Shown here: one piece after another, positions 22,634 to 33,939 of the stretch
How the letters are laid out: every line of letters starts with the position of its first letter
How positions within the stretch are numbered: the first letter of the stretch is position 1
Origin: Dysidea avara
Lineage: Eukaryota > Porifera > Demospongiae > Dictyoceratida > Dysideidae
Direction: 5' to 3'
DNA: 64,000 nt
Assembly: GCF_963678975.1 (NCBI RefSeq)
Contig: NC_089274.1
Span: 3,336,001 to 3,400,000, forward strand
The notes under the pieces: model-generated
What the model was told of the DNA's origin: nothing
Databases searched by the model: none
What the model saw: the letters and a program-made list of their open reading frames with translations, nothing else
Program-made: the position numbers and the translations under genes

Positions 22634-23394
22634 ACAACCAAGTTTTTAAATTTAGGTCACCTCATTATTGGGACCATATTTTTTTTGGTACCTTAACCCT
22701 TACACCCATGAAGAACTTTTGGGGAGTGCGTGTTTACATAATATGGGCACACTGTAGTATATTGATAGTGACCACATCTGCGTAGGCGGACAATCATGTG
22801 ACAGTCATAAAACACTATGCACATTCCTGTAAACATGCCCTTATATGTATACTGTGTTGTTGTATAAAGGCACGTATATTTGACAGTTATACTCGGTTGT
22901 ACAGGCAGAAGCAGAATATGCAACACACACATGGGCTAACAATTTAATTCTTATAGCCTAAAACTACACATTGATCAAAAGTCTGTTCACTGGGCTACTT
23001 GGAGATGGTTAAATTAACACTGTAACTACAGCAGCTTACTTGTTATGATCAACAGTGAGTCGCATCTTTGTGTTTCAAAATGCTTGCCACGTCTTAATTT
23101 CAATTGTGGGTTTAATCTTATATGGCCTGATAGAAAATTTAATGGCAAAACAAAAGGAACTAGTTGTAAGTTGACAGGAGCAACCACCATCAAGTTTTGG
23201 ATCATTTTATCGAGGTATGTAAAGGGTTTGTGTGTTTCCTTACCAAAAGTTATTTACACGACTAGTTTTGGCCTTACTGTTTAGCATTAGGAAAAAACCC
23301 TTGGTGTCATTTTAATCCTTGTTACATCCCAAGTAGAATGACATAAATTGCATAGCCATAGGATGGATACTTCAAAAGTTTACAGTGCTTTGTG

Positions 23395-23486
23395 CGAGGC
23401 ATGCATATTTGGGCCAGTTTTCTGGCCTATGTGGGTTTAAGGGGGTTAAGCCATTAAGGTGGCCTATAATAATGAGCTTTTACTGT
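23395..23486 (-). mobile_element. Fragment of pogo-like family with TACAGTAAAAGC end
   Basis: It ends GAGCTTTTACTGTACTG, the reverse complement of the left end at 62097, but no left partner was found nearby. Confidence 0.35.
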
Positions 23487-23604
23487 ACTGTGCTTTTTAT
23501 TTAATACACCACCAAAGAGGAGGCTGCTAACCAAATGGCAATGAGAACATTAGTTTGCTGGTAAAGACATACCTGGTTAAAAAAAAATGCAAAATAGTCA
23601 TGTT

Positions 23605-23800
23605 GTACCGTATAGCCTAAATATTTCGAGGGGCAAATATTATTTATTTATTATCAATTTACCACAAGGGAAGGAACGGTACAAAAGGCAAGCCTGTACA
23701 AGGTACTGTCCTAATACAAAACACATACAACCACTAAACAAAACACACACAAAATAACACTTACAAAACAAATATTTCGAGGTTGAGCAATGTTGCTAAA
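23605..23800. mobile_element. CCTAAATATTTCGAGGGG element, interrupted copy
   Basis: TATAGCCTAAATATTTCGAG opens this copy. About 135 bases carrying an A/T-rich LINE-like tail and a CAAAACACACAC stretch are inserted (about 23638-23773), after which AATATTTCGAGGTTGAGCAATGTTGCTAAAA resumes. The intact arrangement is seen at 59424-59595. Confidence 0.55.
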
Positions 23801-23886
23801 AATAAATTGTTTCAATGATGGTATCAATCAATGTAAATCATAAAAATCTTGTCATACCATTTTTTAGCGATTCTCTTCGTCCAAGT

Positions 23887-24127
23887 CTACTCTGTCGACT
23901 CTGTCTGTGGAGTAAGCCACTTGGCATGCCTAGATAACTGTTGCTTCCACTTTGGCATCATTGCATGACTTCTAATCATGATCATAAGGTACTCGAACGG
24001 AACCACAGGCCAACAGAATGATCCTAACAATACAAGATAACGATTAAAATCGAACAAATTAAACCTTACCACGTCCAATAAACCGCAAAAATTCAAATCT
24101 TCGTGCGCGCGTTTTAATGCAAGACAT
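23887..24127 (-). CDS. Candidate two-exon small protein, 64 aa
   Basis: Exon 1 is 24127-24070 and exon 2 is 24023-23887 (stop TAG), joined across a 46-base intron with donor GTGGTAAGG and acceptor ATTGTTAG, phase 1. The product begins MSCIKTRARRFEFLRFIGRG, has a short hydrophobic patch (PVVPFEYLMIMI) and ends basic (MMPKWKQQLSRHAKWLTPQ). I do not recognise it. An N-terminal basic helix with a small hydrophobic segment could fit a mitochondrial accessory protein, but that is speculation. The ATG lies inside the 9-base target duplication of a tiny transposon. The local CpG content is higher than the flanks, as near promoters. Confidence 0.35.
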
Positions 24128-24131
24128 TGGA

Positions 24132-24165
24132 TAGTCTCGCGTAGCCAGACCACTACACGAGACTA
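24132..24165. mobile_element. 34-base AGTCTCGCG element with 9-base target duplication
   Basis: The element begins TAGTCTCGCGTAGCCAGACC and ends ACACGAGACTA, so it is little more than its two ends. GACATTGGA stands on both sides (24123-24131 and 24166-24174). Confidence 0.75.
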
Positions 24166-24302
24166 GACATTGGAGTGTGCCGGTACTACCATCTTGGCCG
24201 CTCGATCTTGGCCACCTGAGCACAACTTCGAGAGTTTTGTTCTAGATCTGCATTGTTGACATACTCGAGAATAAAGTTAAGGAACCATTCCATGGTAACT
24301 GA

Positions 24303-24368
24303 TTAGTCTCGCGTAGCCAGACCAACGCCCACACAAAAGAAAAGTAGTGGTCTGGCTACGCGAGACTA
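24303..24368. mobile_element. 66-base AGTCTCGCG palindromic element
   Basis: TAGTCTCGCGTAGCCAGACC at the left is mirrored by GGTCTGGCTACGCGAGACTA at the right around about 26 bases. The flanks (GGTAACTGAT and GGTACTGGTGAT) look like an eroded target duplication. Confidence 0.75.
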
Positions 24369-24399
24369 GGTACTGGTGATGAGGTAAGCGTTACATCAC

Positions 24400-24613
24400 T
24401 AGTCTCGCGTGGCCAGACCGCTATTTCAGCGCAGGGGCTTATCGATTAGAGATTATAAGCGCCCGCACTGAAAAGGGTCTGGTCCAGTTCGTATAGGCAA
24501 GTCGTCCTCAGCTGTCAGCACCTTCGTCAACCAGACCCTTTTCAGTGCGGGCGCTTATAATCTCTAATCGATAAGCCCCTGCGCTGAAATAGCAGTCTGG
24601 CCAGGCGAGACTA
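24400..24613. mobile_element. 214-base AGTCTCGCG fold-back element with 9-base target duplication
   Basis: Outer ends TAGTCTCGCGTGGCCAGACC and GGCCAGGCGAGACTA enclose long inner arms (AGCGCAGGGGCTTATCGATT and its mirror, then CACTGAAAAGGGTCTGGT) around a loop of about 45 bases. TTACATCAC flanks both sides (24391-24399 and 24614-24622). A 9-base duplication suggests a Mutator-like mobiliser, though hAT (8) is close. Confidence 0.85.
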
Positions 24614-25099
24614 TTACATCACAAGGCATGAAAAACAGGCTTGTGTGGCATGTTTTGCATGCATAGTTTATGTTGTGGCTGTGGTAAATGGTAAAGACTT
24701 CTGGGTGTCTAGACCTGTTATTATAGGTGTATCAAGCTACTAGAAGTTACAGTACTTGCCCACTACCAGCCAGCCTATGTGAAGAATCTCCTAACTCTCA
24801 TTGTCCTCGCATTGTCCTGGGACCACAACACTGGCTTCCAAGTCTTTTTTTTTTTTATTCCGGCCCTAATGGCACTCCCATCCTCCCTGATCTCTAGCTA
24901 GAAGTTAAACCTAATTTAATTTATAAAAGACAAAAAGCAGCTAAACCTGCTAGAGCAACTCTCTGTTTGTCTGTGGCACCACAATGCCCGGACATTTTTA
25001 CACCTATTTAGCCTGTTGCCTGGTAGTCCTTTGTGGGAGTTGAACTCTGTTTCATGCTCCCACTCCCGGCAGTTTGGTCAGTAGTCTGCAGGGGTTCTT

Positions 25100-25385
25100 C
25101 TTAAGGCCCCTGTCCGGGGGTTTTGCTGTGTGTATGCTGGCGGTCCATGCGGTGTTTTTGTAGGTCTATGTAGGCTCTGTAACAATTTGGGGAAATAGTA
25201 CGCAAGAGATGATTAAGTTTACAAACACCCAGACAACTTCGGAGAAGATGGAGTTCAACTTGAGGGTTCCCCAAACCCTCAAGACGGTCCTGAAGAGAAG
25301 CCACCTTATCGACAGCTTTGCCAAGATGTTTGATGACACTGCCTCTTCTTCTGAGAGAATTTTCTTAGCTTGATCATGCAATGAG
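25100..25385 (-). pseudogene. Retroelement polyprotein fragment, frameshifted
   Basis: The minus-strand frames carry SLQDRLEGLGNPQVELHLL then RSCLGVCKLNHLLRT, preceded in another frame by HDQAKKILSEEEAV. This resembles the region N-terminal to the RT domain of a sponge/cnidarian retroelement polyprotein (a pattern like L-x-DPQ-x-ALxLLRxCLGxCKxxxLLRT). A frameshift and lost flanks make it a pseudogene. Confidence 0.45.
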
Positions 25386-25559
25386 TGGGGGTAGAATCAA
25401 TTATACCCTTAATTAACTGTTGGCATTTATTTACTGTTTTTTGTGTATCCGGCTTTGTGGTCCTGTTTGGTCACATGTCCGAGGGCTAGTTTTTGTTGTT
25501 TTTTTACTCATTAATCAATGATTGGTTTCATGCATTGTGGTTCCTAGAATGGCTAAGAG

Positions 25560-25710
25560 TGTAGCTTGTGTGGACAGACCCACTTTTTCTCTGCACGGCG
25601 CTTATTAATTGATTGGAATTCGAATTTCTAAACATCTGCTCTGAAAATTCAGAGCAGGCGCTTATAATTTCTGATCAATAAGCACCTTGTGGAAGAGCAG
25701 CTGCTCCCTG
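25560..25710. mobile_element. Diverged AGTCTCGCG-family fold-back
   Basis: GGCGCTTATTAATTGATTGG and GGCGCTTATAATTTCTGATC, with an inner TCTGAA/TTCAGA hairpin, parallel the inner arms of the element at 24400, but the outer ends are lost. Confidence 0.4.
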
Positions 25711-26081
25711 ATGAAGCCATAGAGCATATTTACAAAAAGAAATGAGACACTTGAAAGTAACTATGTGTGAAATCATGTCACAATAGAAAATAGACCTGAG
25801 CACCCAGTTTGTTAGAAGCCCAAGAGCATAGTACAGTTTCTTAAATATTCATCATGGAGTGTGCCATATCCATAATCAGACATATAATTCCAAGTCTATT
25901 GTGATATTAGAGAGCAGGCTAGCTACAAGGTCATTCTTCTAGTATATTATCTTGGCCGTTATTACAATAAAATAGGTTATAGTTATTGCCCATTCATATT
26001 ACTATAATCATGACCGTGGGTGTGCTGAAATGTTTCCATAAAAAACATGTGTATGTGTACCTATGTTTGTCCAAACCCACC

Positions 26082-26776
26082 TGAGTAATACTGCAGTATG
26101 TACAATGCATTCTTCATGGACTTACTAGTGTCCTCCTTTGTGTCCCATTCATCTTTGCTGACAGCAAAAGGTGTCGATTTGACAGTAACACGTGATGGCT
26201 TCCTTTAGTAACGAAAATCATCCAGATTTTTCATAGCGGCTACTTTGATTGCAGAGGTGTTTTTCGAACAGTTCTTGTTTCATAATGCTGTGTAACGGAT
26301 TGAACATATAGCTGAAAATGAAGCGCAATGGATACTTTACTTTTCAGATGATAATTGATAGCTGAGGCATGAGGTGCCATTTCAGTATTGATGCGATATG
26401 TGATATGTGCATAGGTTCACCATGGCCAGTCATAATAATCTTATTGTACAAAAATGTCAACAAACAAATACACAGAATTTTTTTTTGGAATTTTCAACTA
26501 GAGTAGGGACCATAGCACATCAATAAAAAGTACTGAAACAAGCAGGAGTAGTGCATGATATTAAATCGGAGTAGTGCATGATATTAAATCACCAAGTAGT
26601 GTTATATCCCTACTGTGCATTTCCATTATGGTATCATGAGCATGGTAGGGATATAACACTTCTTATTGTTTTACTGTGATTTAATATCATGCACTATTCC
26701 AACTTGTTTCAGTACTTTTTATTGATGTGTTATGGTCCCTACTCTAGTTGAAAATTCCAATTTTTTGTGTACTTGT
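26082..26776 (-). mobile_element. Composite hairpin repeat, copy 2 (truncated)
   Basis: The hairpin (26776-26470) and the first part of the body, including the SKDEWDTKEDTSKSMKN frame, are present. The body stops at about 26082, before the ACTG repeat seen in the other copies. One arm holds a 24-base direct duplication (GTAGTGCATGATATTAAATC twice, 26552 and 26574). Confidence 0.75.
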
Positions 26777-26910
26777 ATATATATCTACATAGATGAATAG
26801 TATCAATTTCCACTGTTAATTCATAGTCATGTATGTATTATGATGTGGTGAGGTGATGAGATTCATTGGTCCAACTGTCACACCATGGATACTGTATCTC
26901 CCACAATAAT

Positions 26911-28479
26911 TCAAGAATTTGCTTGTGCAAATGATAAATCCTCTGCATTATTCTGAGCTACAGTAGCAGCAGCTTCACTCAGTCGTACAGTAGCTGTATG
27001 TGTTTCTTCAAAATGTTTGCAGATCTAAAATAATATTAATTTTAAGTACGCACAAACTGAAGATCTGAACAAATATAAATGAAACACACAATTACTGTTG
27101 TGTATACATTCTTTCCAAAAACATGAGTACTGTTCCTAACAAATCTAATATCATGGCTAATTTAACTTACTACTTGGTTAGATGGAAGTCTAGCATCTAC
27201 AGTTGCATTTTTCTGAGTTGATAAGGCTGGTGTACCCATTTCATTGTAAAATGGCAACACACACAATGGTCTCTGCATGCTCTTAAGAGCATCTTTGGCA
27301 TCTGATACTAATGGAGCCGGTGCATGTAGTGGCAGTACTGCAGTGTGATGAGGTGGAGGATGACAAGCATGAACAACCTTGTTGTGGCTAATGTAATGCT
27401 TCGGAGGAAGCTTGCATGGTAGATATTGGTCAATGTCAACACCTTTAGCAGGTAAAACCTTCTTTTCACCAAGGAAATCATCGGCTTGCTACATGATATA
27501 AATAATAAAGTTATACACAAGTGTCTCTTCAAAACAGTATTGATATAATATAGTGGGAATGTTCAGCAAGGTAAGGAAAAGCAGGTCTGCATGTACAATA
27601 GGGTTGATTTGCTAAATTGATTTCATAAAACTTTCCTTCAATGGCTTTATTATATTACATATACATGCAACAATACAAAGTACATATACACTACAGATAA
27701 TGTAAAGTTTCAGCATAAAAAATACTTCATTATTCACCTCATTCTGAACTTGAAAGAAAGGGTAAATACCATAGCAGCACTTTGTCATTATCACGGGACA
27801 CTCATGTTTCTTTAATTGAGTCATGTAACTACCACACTTTGAACATTTCTTATCACGATAGTTACAAGAAATGTAATGCCGGTGTTTCTTACGCAGTGTA
27901 CCAGTCCACGGACAGCCACTACACCTGGCATAGGGACACCTGACCTCTAGCCTCTGTATCTCTCTGTCACATGCTTTATCAAAGAATATCTGCATGACAA
28001 AAACAACATGTCAGAATGAGTCTGTATACAGTAATCAACAATGCATATAAGAGACAAAAAAAATATTCTAAATTTATGCATGCGTGTGAAACATTGTAGA
28101 CACAAGAAGTAATGAACAACGTACGTATAATAAGCTGTCGCATGTATACATATAACATTAGTAAATAATAAGTCACGTTTAATAATTTGTACTGTATGCT
28201 ATATAGTCTGTTAGCAAACATAAACTGTGTTAGTCTGAAAGTTATAACATTCATGTACAGCTAGTGTTCTATGCCTACCTGAGTTATCTCCTTTTTATCT
28301 ATTGGACACAACCAGAGTACTGGTATCACTTTTCCATTGCTCACAACTTGCTTTAAACAGTCATTACAAAACATATGCCCACAGTTAGTTTGTATTGGTG
28401 ATTTCATAACAAGTTTGCATATGCCACATATGTGATGGGGTTCCAGTGGATTAACAAAGTCTGCCTTAATCCCAGGCAT
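26911..28479 (-). CDS. Gene D: RING and TRAF-type zinc-finger protein, 4 exons, 293 aa
   Basis: Exons read 28479-28279, 27989-27738, 27488-27174 and 27024-26911 (stop TGA). All introns are GT-AG and phase 0. Residues 18-61 form a RING finger of the TRAF kind: C18-x2-C21, C33-x-H35, C38-x2-C41, C58-P-x-D61. Residues 85-109 (C85, C90, C93, H105, C109) and 116-131 (C116-x2-C119, H129, C131) match TRAF-type zinc fingers. Residues 152-256 are Pro/His-rich (HPPPHHTAVLPLHAP). The last exon is Ala-rich and probably helical (LSEAAATVAQNN). RING plus TRAF fingers usually mark an E3 ubiquitin ligase or adaptor. No MATH/TRAF-C domain is present, so it is not a full TRAF receptor adaptor. The start is the first ATG of the RING exon. 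Confidence 0.85.
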
Positions 28480-28499
28480 GTTGTATGCTTTGCGCTATG

Positions 28500-29470
28500 A
28501 TGTAGCCCAACTGAACAACTATAGCTTGTTTTGGTCCTTATTTCAGTTGGAGGCTAATGGTTAGAGCATATCTATAGCAGAAGAAAAATAATATTTATAT
28601 GCAGTAAACTTCACATGTACGCATTTGTGTGGTCCATTGCATGAATGGTGTGATGTACACATGTTTGTACATGTGCATTTTGTGTGTGGCACGATCAGTC
28701 ATGTGACATCCTGTTTACTCCCATATTTTGTTTATGTAATTAACCTGCTCAAATACCATATATAAGTGGCATTTTGGAGGGATAACTTATAAGATCAAAA
28801 TATTATATACAGATAAGTTTAATGGTAAAGTAATACTGGTACTTTGTACTAAATGTGTGTATGTATAATTATGTTTGTATTGTGTGTATGTATGTTTGTA
28901 CTGGTATATGTATTTAGTATGTGTGTATGTATGTATGATGTTGCATGTGGTAAATTTGCTCCAACTCCAAAGTGTAAAAACAACTACTTTGCCACACCAT
29001 TTTGACAGCTAGGCAGATATTTGAAAAGGGAGGAGGCATGGTATCACCCCACATCATTGTTTCAAAGTTGAATTTTACCACTCCAGCTAAGCCTTTCCAA
29101 AATTATTTGAAGTTTTTGCAAAACAGTTTTAAGGTTGAAATCACTAAAACAACAATTATTTTTTAGAGCTGCTTAACACACTTGAAGGTGCTGGAGAAGC
29201 AATTTTGCAGAGTAATTCATGTTGCAATTTTTGAAGTAGTTTTGGCTTTAGATTAGTCAGATTGTTCTATTAGAGCTATTCCATTTTTCAGTTTTAAAAA
29301 GCCGCATGGTTTCTGGAAACTGGTGCAACCCACCCTCCTCCAGACTGACTGCACCTGTGTATATGTATGTAAATATGTGTGTGCATGACTATGTGTTGAT
29401 ATGCATGTATGCATGTGTGACTGTGTTTGTGTGCATTGTGTGCATGTGCATAACGTGTGTATGTGTAGTA
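28500..29470. other. Intergenic, 5' side of gene D
   Basis: It holds loose GTATGTATG/TTTGTATGT stretches (28840-28940). One TTCTATTAGAG core lies at about 29264. No gene is visible. Promoter elements for gene D should be near 28490-28620, but none is recognisable. Confidence 0.35.
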
Positions 29471-29477
29471 CAAATGT

Positions 29478-29604
<127 letters not shown>

Positions 29605-29609
29605 GGAGT

Positions 29610-32150
29610 TTCAAGGTTGTTTAGGCATTAGTTTTGACAATTTTAAAGTACACAAGTTAAACAAAATTCTTTTTTCAACAGTGGTTTTGTGTCATACATC
29701 CTGGTATGTGTGCATGTAGTGTATGTATGTACGTATGTATATGTACATGCATGTGTGTATTTGTATGTGCATTTGTAGCTTGTGTGTACAGCAGTATCAA
29801 TGTATGTACTCATGTACATGCATACCACATAACAATCAGTATTACATTATCAGTTCACCAAAATTATATGAATCAGGATTCATACTCTCCATTTGAAGTA
29901 ACAATGTATATGGCTGTTTAAAAATGTTGATTATATCACTTTGTTGCTATATATGATATAACAATTGCGTGACAAATATTTGACCCGTGGTTTGTTAAGT
30001 AGGCCAATTAAGCAGTTTAAAAGGTCGACTGAGGTTTCATGCCCCCAAATAACACAAAACGACTATGCAAACCATATACTTACGCACTTTCAGGCCTGTT
30101 CAGTTCTTTAAACAGCTCCAATTATAGCCCCCCCATTCCAAATATAGCTCCTACTATAATTGTACTTCCTGATTTTTCCATATATGGATAGTTTATCTAA
30201 CCTGCTACAGTTATATGGTTGACAGAATCAGAAATCATTTAAATATAAATAGCACCGTCATCTTTTCTTAATTATTAATGATGTTGTTTTTACTCATTCT
30301 GTGATGATTATAGTACCCATTTGTTCACTAACTAGTATTATATTGGGTGACATATGATTTGCTTTTTGAAGAAAATATTCACTATTGTACGTATAAATGA
30401 ATGGAAAAGTATCTTTCAAAAGTGCATATTTACCTAGCTTACATTTTCAGGAAACTATAATCAATGATAGCAAGGCATTCCAACTGAAAGAGCCCAGGCC
30501 TTGTATAAGATACAAGTATGACGAAACATTAGTGTACAAGCTGGCTAGTGGGACTATTAGTGCTTAAACAAAGGAAGATCTTCACATAAATTGCAAATCT
30601 ACTCCAACCATAGTAGATATGATTAACAACATGGTATAGAGATTAAATTTGCACTTCAGGAGACAATCTCCTGTTTTATTGTAACGATCCTGAATTTTGC
30701 TACACTTGTTGACTGTTTTGTAATACAATTCATTACTTACAAGCAGAAGGAATTTTAACTTCTGTACAATATAACACAGCATGCATGGTGCCAGACCTAT
30801 AAGGCTATAATTGTACCAATAAACAATGTAGCCATTTCACATAGTTTAGTTTCAACTGTTACACAGCCCTATGCATGGAGAATGATATGTAAAGCCATGC
30901 ATGCAGTCTACAACTGATCTTCTTACTTTAACTGTTGGAGGTGTGGTGTGAACATTACAAACAATTTTCATTTTATTCTTACATACCAAAGCCACTAATC
31001 CACTGCTGCAAATCAACACCTTGCACCGTCAGTGAAAAGAAGTGGGACACAAAGTGGGACAAGGGTAAGTCCATGATGTGAAAATTGTACATATACACGT
31101 ACTTTGGGCTAAAGTGACATCTAACAGTGCAAAAGCAAGCCCATAGTCCAAACTGTTATTTCAGTTATAATTGTTTGAAAGCATTAGTACGTAAGTAGCT
31201 AAGTAGTCAGTAAGTAGAAAATGCTACTAAATAAAAAAGACCGTAGGAAATGTTTCAGGTCATATAGTGAAAGTACTTTGGGAATGATTATACCAATACT
31301 GCCAGGTATTGTAAGGCTGGTTTTGGAGTAATATTTTAGAAAGTGAAACCTTATGATTCCTATTATACAGTACTGCTGTACGCAGATCACATATTTTGTC
31401 ATTGGGTGCAGAAATGAACAGTGATAATACATGTCGTAAAAAAAAAATTGTAAAGCAGCAAAGTAAGAATAACAATGAAAGTCATTCCTTTTTTTAAAAA
31501 AAAAAATATGGAGGTTACTGCACGTATGAGGATTCTATTCAGGGGTGATTCTAGAGGATTTACTGACTGGTATCCATATCCAAAGAAAAGTGGCTGTCTT
31601 ACTTATGCAGGTCATAGCTACAGGAAGTCAATAAAAGAGCTAATGAGATAATTATTTTTAGAGGCACTTATACACTTGAAAGTGTGGGAGGAGCAATTTT
31701 GAATAATTTCATGATAAATCAAAGCTATTTATTCATTGTAGATTGTGCAACAAGTGATCTATTTAGTTGTTAACTTATAGCCCTAGACCAAGAATTCTGG
31801 CTTCAGATTTCATCATTAACTGTTCTATTAGAGGACATTGATTTTTCATTTAAATTGCTGACTGGTTTCTGGAAACCACCTGATTCTATTGATCAGCTTT
31901 TTGATGATATTTTGCAGCAGAACAGAGAGGTTTATTAGCAAAAATCATGTGTACTGGCTTCTGTAAATTGTGCATATACCATGCATGTATGTATGTTCTC
32001 ACCAACAAACAAGTCTTACTTGCAGCTGAACACCAACCAAAATCCCCAAAACTGGAAACCACAATACATACGTTCAAACATATATTTCTCACCCACACCC
32101 ACCCATAAAAGAGAAAGCAATCAGGCCAAACACAAGTCTACTGCCATCAT
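29610..32150. other. Intergenic, diverged repeats
   Basis: No exon is supported. A diverged fragment of the composite-repeat body lies at about 30995-31075 (AAGTGGGACACAAAGTGGG then GGTAAGTCCATGA). A core copy (ACTGTTCTATTAGAGG) is at 31818. The small frames around 31200-31475 and 30582-30782 are AT-rich and unconvincing. Confidence 0.35.
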
Positions 32151-32197
32151 ATATATAACAAGTACACGAAAAAATTTGGAATTTTCAACTAGAGTAG

Positions 32198-32984
32198 CAG
32201 TGTGCGAAATAACGTCCGGACACCGGACAATTTCCGGTCAATTACACTAGGTGTCAGGTCATCATTGAATTTGTCCGGAAATAATGTCCTTTCAAAGTTT
32301 ATAGTGTTAGCATTGGGCTAGGAGGGAGGCCAGACATGATGGTATTGACATGTAATTAAGTTATTTGCTTTTGGTTTGTACTGACCACAAGGGTATGCCC
32401 AAGATGTACTCTGAGGTTAACAGTTTACTATGTTGTGCCAGCCTACTTGTCTCAGTCACCTGTACTGCAGTAGTAAAATGTATTTATAACCTGATTACAG
32501 TTAGTAGCTTTTACTTGTGGTATCCATGATCACCTATACAACCAGTTTTTAAGCTAGAATGAACAAGACATCAGTGCATCTATTTATATTAGGGATAGAG
32601 CCATTATATATTCTAAGCCATGGCAGCTGCCAGCATAAGCAATGTTTGACCACATAGCTATATCATTCCAAGGCAAGCCCTGACTGAAGTCCTTATGGTT
32701 CCTTTCCTACAAAGGCCCAATTTATTGCATAGAAGCCCTTTCATGTGGCCAGTAGCTACCTTTAAAATGCTGTACTATCAGTATCAGTGAGTGGTTGACA
32801 AGTAATCAGCTGTACAGTACATTGGTGGCCCCAGTGTTTGATACAAACATACAAGTGGTAGAAACATAGGAAAGGAGAAACAATAGAAGTTAAAATGTCC
32901 AGTCAAATTGCTTAATGTCCACTCAAGTTTTGCAATGCCCTGACAGTACGTCAGGACATGTCTGAAAAGTTATTTCGCACACTG
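32198..32984. mobile_element. hAT-like element (CAGTGTGCGAAATAA ends), 787 bases
   Basis: The ends CAGTGTGCGAAATAAC and GTTATTTCGCACACTG are inverted repeats of hAT type. GAGTAG occurs on both sides (32192-32197 and 32985-32990). Two flanking bases differ, so the usual 8-base duplication is imperfect. Internal CCGGACA/TGTCCGG words form further inverted pairs. No transposase is seen. Confidence 0.75.
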
Positions 32985-33417
32985 GAGTAGTGACCATAGC
33001 ACATCGATAAAAAGGACTGAAACAAGTTGCATGATATTAAATCACAGTAAAACAATATGAAGTGTTATATCCCTACTGTGCTCAAGATACCTTAACGGAA
33101 ATGCACAGTAGGGATATAACACTTCTTATTGTTTTACTGTGATTTAATATCATGGACTACTCCAACTTGTTTCAGTACTTTTTATCAATGTGCTATGGTC
33201 CCTACTCTAGTTGAAAATTCCAAATTTCTTCATGTGCTTGTTTGTTAACTTTTTTTGTAAATAATTCTATTATGACTGGTGAACCCACACATACCGTATC
33301 TGAAATAGCACCACGCGTCCCAGCTATATCAATTATCGTCTGAAAAGTGAAGTATCCATTACACTTTGCTGTCGGCTATGTTCAACCTGTTATACAACAA
33401 TATGAATCAAGAACTGT

Positions 33418-33645
33418 TTGAAAAGCATCTTTGCAATCAAAATAGCCACTATGAAAAATACGGACGATTTCCATTTCGAAGGGAAGCCATCACGTGCTTG
33501 CACCAAATCGACACCTTTCCCTGTCAGCAAAGATGAATGGGACACAAAGGAGGACACTGGTAAGTCCATGAAGAATGCATTGTACGTACTGCGGTATGCC
33601 AAAAGGCACCTGCAACATCGAACAGTGAAAAAATCAAGCCTGTAG
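33418..33645 (+). other. Conserved short open frame, composite copy 3
   Basis: It shares SKDEWDTKEDTGKSMKNALY and VLRYAKRHL with the frame at 13837-14109, but diverges after RHL because of a deletion of the WGRS codons. Confidence 0.4.
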
Positions 33646-33939
33646 CCTTAGCCGTTATCGAGTTACGCTTGTCTGAAGGCATCAGTCAGCCAGTCAATCA
33701 GTCAGTTACTTACTTACTTATTGTCAACTAAAAAAAAATTTAAATTCTGTAGCAACTTGTTGAAAGCATTTCGGGTCGATCTGAAAGCTTGTTTGGGTTT
33801 AGTCTTACCTCACCAATACTGCCTCATCGTCATAAGGGAAAATTGAGGCTGCATGGCTTTTGGGTGATATTATTTCGTGGTCCATGCCTACTCCTTTGTG
33901 GTCCCTACTATACAGTTACTATCATACTGTATAATATAC

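Larger units (their letters stand above)
32158..33933 (+). mobile_element. Composite hairpin repeat, copy 3 (split by hAT insertion)
   Basis: The left tip begins ACAAGTACACGAAAAAATTT. The left arm is interrupted at 32197 and continues at 32985 (GAGTAGTGACCATAGCAC). The hairpin closes near 33235, and the body with its frame (33418-33645) follows to CCCTACTATACAGTTAC (33903). The ACTG stretch here is short and mixed (CAGTCAGCCAGTCAATCAGTC). Confidence 0.75.
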
